Of a DNA stretch of 14,429 nt, positions 13,083-14,429 are shown in pieces. Location: assembly GCA_026125925.1 (NCBI GenBank), contig JAHCKF010000043.1, positions 1-14,429 of the forward strand. Reading direction: 5' to 3'. The DNA is from Pseudolabrys sp. (GTDB lineage Bacteria; Pseudomonadota; Alphaproteobacteria; Rhizobiales; Xanthobacteraceae). Each line of letters opens with the position of its first letter. The stretch's first letter is position 1. The notes under the pieces were generated by a model that saw only the letters and a list, made by a program, of their open reading frames with translations, did no database searches and had not been told where the DNA came from. Made by a program: the position numbers and the translations under genes.

Positions 13083-14429
13083 ATGAGCACGCAGAGCAAG
13101 ACGGTCGCCATCATCGGCGCCGGTCCGGTCGGTCTCGCCGCCGCCGTCCATGCGCTGGAGGGCGGACTGACGCCGGTCGTTTTCGAAGCCGGTGCCGAGG
13201 CGGGACACGCCGTGCGCCAATGGGGCCATGTGCGCATGTTCTCGCCGTGGGAATACAATATCGACCGCGCCGCCGAACGGCTTCTGACGTCGGTGGGCTG
13301 GAATTCACCCGATCCGCAGCAGTACCCGACCGGCGGTGAGTTGGCGGAGCGCTACCTTGCGCCGCTGGCCGAGCGCACCGTGCTCAAGGATCACATCCGT
13401 ACGTTGAGCCGCGTCATCGCGATCACCCGCGTCGGCTTCGACAAGGTGAAGACCAAGGGCCGTGAGCACGCGCCTTTTGAACTGCGTTATCGGAACGGCG
13501 CGGGTCAGGGGACCTTGCGCGCCGATGCCGTCATCGACGTCTCGGGTTCGTGGTCGTCGCCCAATCCGGCCGGCGCCGACGGTCTGCCGGCGATCGGCGA
13601 GACCGAGGCGCAAGCCCGTATCGCCTATGCGATGCCCGACGTCTTGGGACGCGACCGTGCCCGCTACGCCGGCAGGAAGGTCGCGGTGCTCGGCAGCGGC
13701 CATTCTGCCGTCGGCACGTTGATCGATCTCGCCCGGCTGAAGCAGGACGAGCCGGCAACGCAAGTGGTCTGGCTGGTGCGTGGCAATCGGCCCGAAAAGG
13801 CTTTCGGCGGCGGTGCCAATGACAAGCTGGCCGCGCGCGGCGAGCTTGGCGCGCGCTTTGCGCAATTGGTGGCCGATGGCGCCATCGATGTTCAATCGGG
13901 CTTCCCGGTCACGCACATCACCTTGCGCGATGATGGCCTGCGCATCGGCGCGGGATCGTCCTGCTGCGGTCGCCATGTCGTTGTCGACGAGCTGATCGTG
14001 GCGACCGGCTTCCGCCCCGATCTGTCGTTCCTGCGCGAGATGCGCCTGGCGCTCGATCCGGCGCTGGAATCCGCTCAAGCGCTCGGACCGCTGATCGATC
14101 CGAACGAGCACAGTTGTGGCACGGTGCGTCCGCATGGCGCGCGCGAACTGGCGCAGCCGGAACCGGGCTTCTACATCGCCGGCATGAAATCGTACGGCCG
14201 CGCGCCGACGTTCCTCATGCTGACCGGCTACGAGCAGGTTCGCTCCATCGTCGCCGACATCGTCGGGGACCGCGCCGGCGCCGAACGCGTGGAGCTTGTG
14301 CTGCCGGAGACCGGTGTCTGCAATCTATCGCCCGGGACCGGCGAAGCGTCCGGCTGCTGCGGCGGGCCGGCCAAGGCGGATGCCGGCGCCTGCTGCGCTG
14401 CCGACGAAACGGCGAAGGCGCAGACCGGC
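13083..14429 (+). CDS. FAD/NAD(P)H oxidoreductase with Cys-rich tail, ars-operon flavoprotein (3' end outside window)
   Basis: At least 449 residues, open to the window edge. Two dinucleotide folds are visible: FAD-binding GAGPVG at 12-17 and NAD(P)H-binding GSGHSA at 204-209. VIDVSGSWSSP and ELIVATGFRPD mark the usual flavoprotein strands. MKSYGRAPTFLMLTGYEQVRS lies in the C-terminal part. Beyond the catalytic fold comes a Cys-rich tail with Cys413, Cys425-426 and Cys437-438; Cys294-295 and Cys345 are internal. The overall type resembles flavoproteins called ArsO in arsenic operons, but the reaction is not firmly established, so no symbol is given. The tail suggests As(III) or other soft-metal binding (inference). 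The ATG at 13083 has AGGATGG at 13071-13077; an in-frame ATG at 13074 lies inside that site. It follows arsR by 44 bases and carries its own operator. Confidence 0.82.
   Translation, partial: MSTQSKTVAIIGAGPVGLAAAVHALEGGLTPVVFEAGAEAGHAVRQWGHVRMFSPWEYNIDRAAERLLTSVGWNSPDPQQYPTGGELAERYLAPLAERTVLKDHIRTLSRVIAITRVGFDKVKTKGREHAPFELRYRNGAGQGTLRADAVIDVSGSWSSPNPAGADGLPAIGETEAQARIAYAMPDVLGRDRARYAGRKVAVLGSGHSAVGTLIDLARLKQDEPATQVVWLVRGNRPEKAFGGGANDKLAARGELGARFAQLVADGAIDVQSGFPVTHITLRDDGLRIGAGSSCCGRHVVVDELIVATGFRPDLSFLREMRLALDPALESAQALGPLIDPNEHSCGTVRPHGARELAQPEPGFYIAGMKSYGRAPTFLMLTGYEQVRSIVADIVGDRAGAERVELVLPETGVCNLSPGTGEASGCCGGPAKADAGACCAADETAKAQTG

Overview
The window reads as chromosomal DNA from a high-GC alphaproteobacterium, most likely of the Hyphomicrobiales (Rhizobiales). 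This rests on the strong G/C bias at third codon positions, the frequent GTG starts, a CheZ-like protein with a conserved C-terminal tail, a DUF2076 protein, a PhnD-PhnC-PhnE-PhnE transporter layout and GC-rich palindromes in the gaps. The assignment is by resemblance only, since no marker gene such as rRNA is present. Fourteen genes are supported. The last one runs off the right edge. No tRNA, rRNA, CRISPR array, insertion sequence or stretch over 300 bases without a gene was seen; the longest gap is 228 bases.

Left part (1-3900): an MFS transporter converges on an orphan cheZ-like gene. A divergent, relatively AT-rich gap separates cheZ from a secreted L,D-transpeptidase with a Gln/Tyr-rich linker. 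That gene converges on a DUF2076 gene across two GC-rich nested hairpins.

Middle left (3897-6427): a family 2 glycosyltransferase and a YdjC/ChbG/HpnK-type deacetylase form a minus-strand pair with a 4-base GTGA overlap. A divergent GtrA-type membrane protein lies across the gap. Together they look like a module that loads an N-acetylated sugar on a lipid carrier, deacetylates it and flips it, comparable to FlmF2/NaxD or ArnC/ArnD/ArnEF.

Middle right (6453-9037): a threonine synthase-like PLP enzyme is followed 62 bases later by a cystathionine gamma-synthase family PLP enzyme. Both families work at the homoserine branch point of Thr and Met synthesis.

Right part (9138-14429): a tightly packed phosphonate-type ABC transporter operon (phnD, phnC, phnE, phnE) leads directly into an ArsR-family repressor with a C-terminal Cys-Cys-X4-Cys site, then an FAD/NAD(P)H oxidoreductase with a Cys-pair-rich tail. 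The same 16-base imperfect palindrome precedes both arsR and the flavoprotein gene and is the probable ArsR operator. A different TTC-N10-GAA inverted repeat sits just ahead of phnD. Transporter, sensor and flavoenzyme may form a unit handling an arsenic compound or arsenic-related oxyanion. This is the most interesting part of the window, but the link between the transporter and arsenic is inference.
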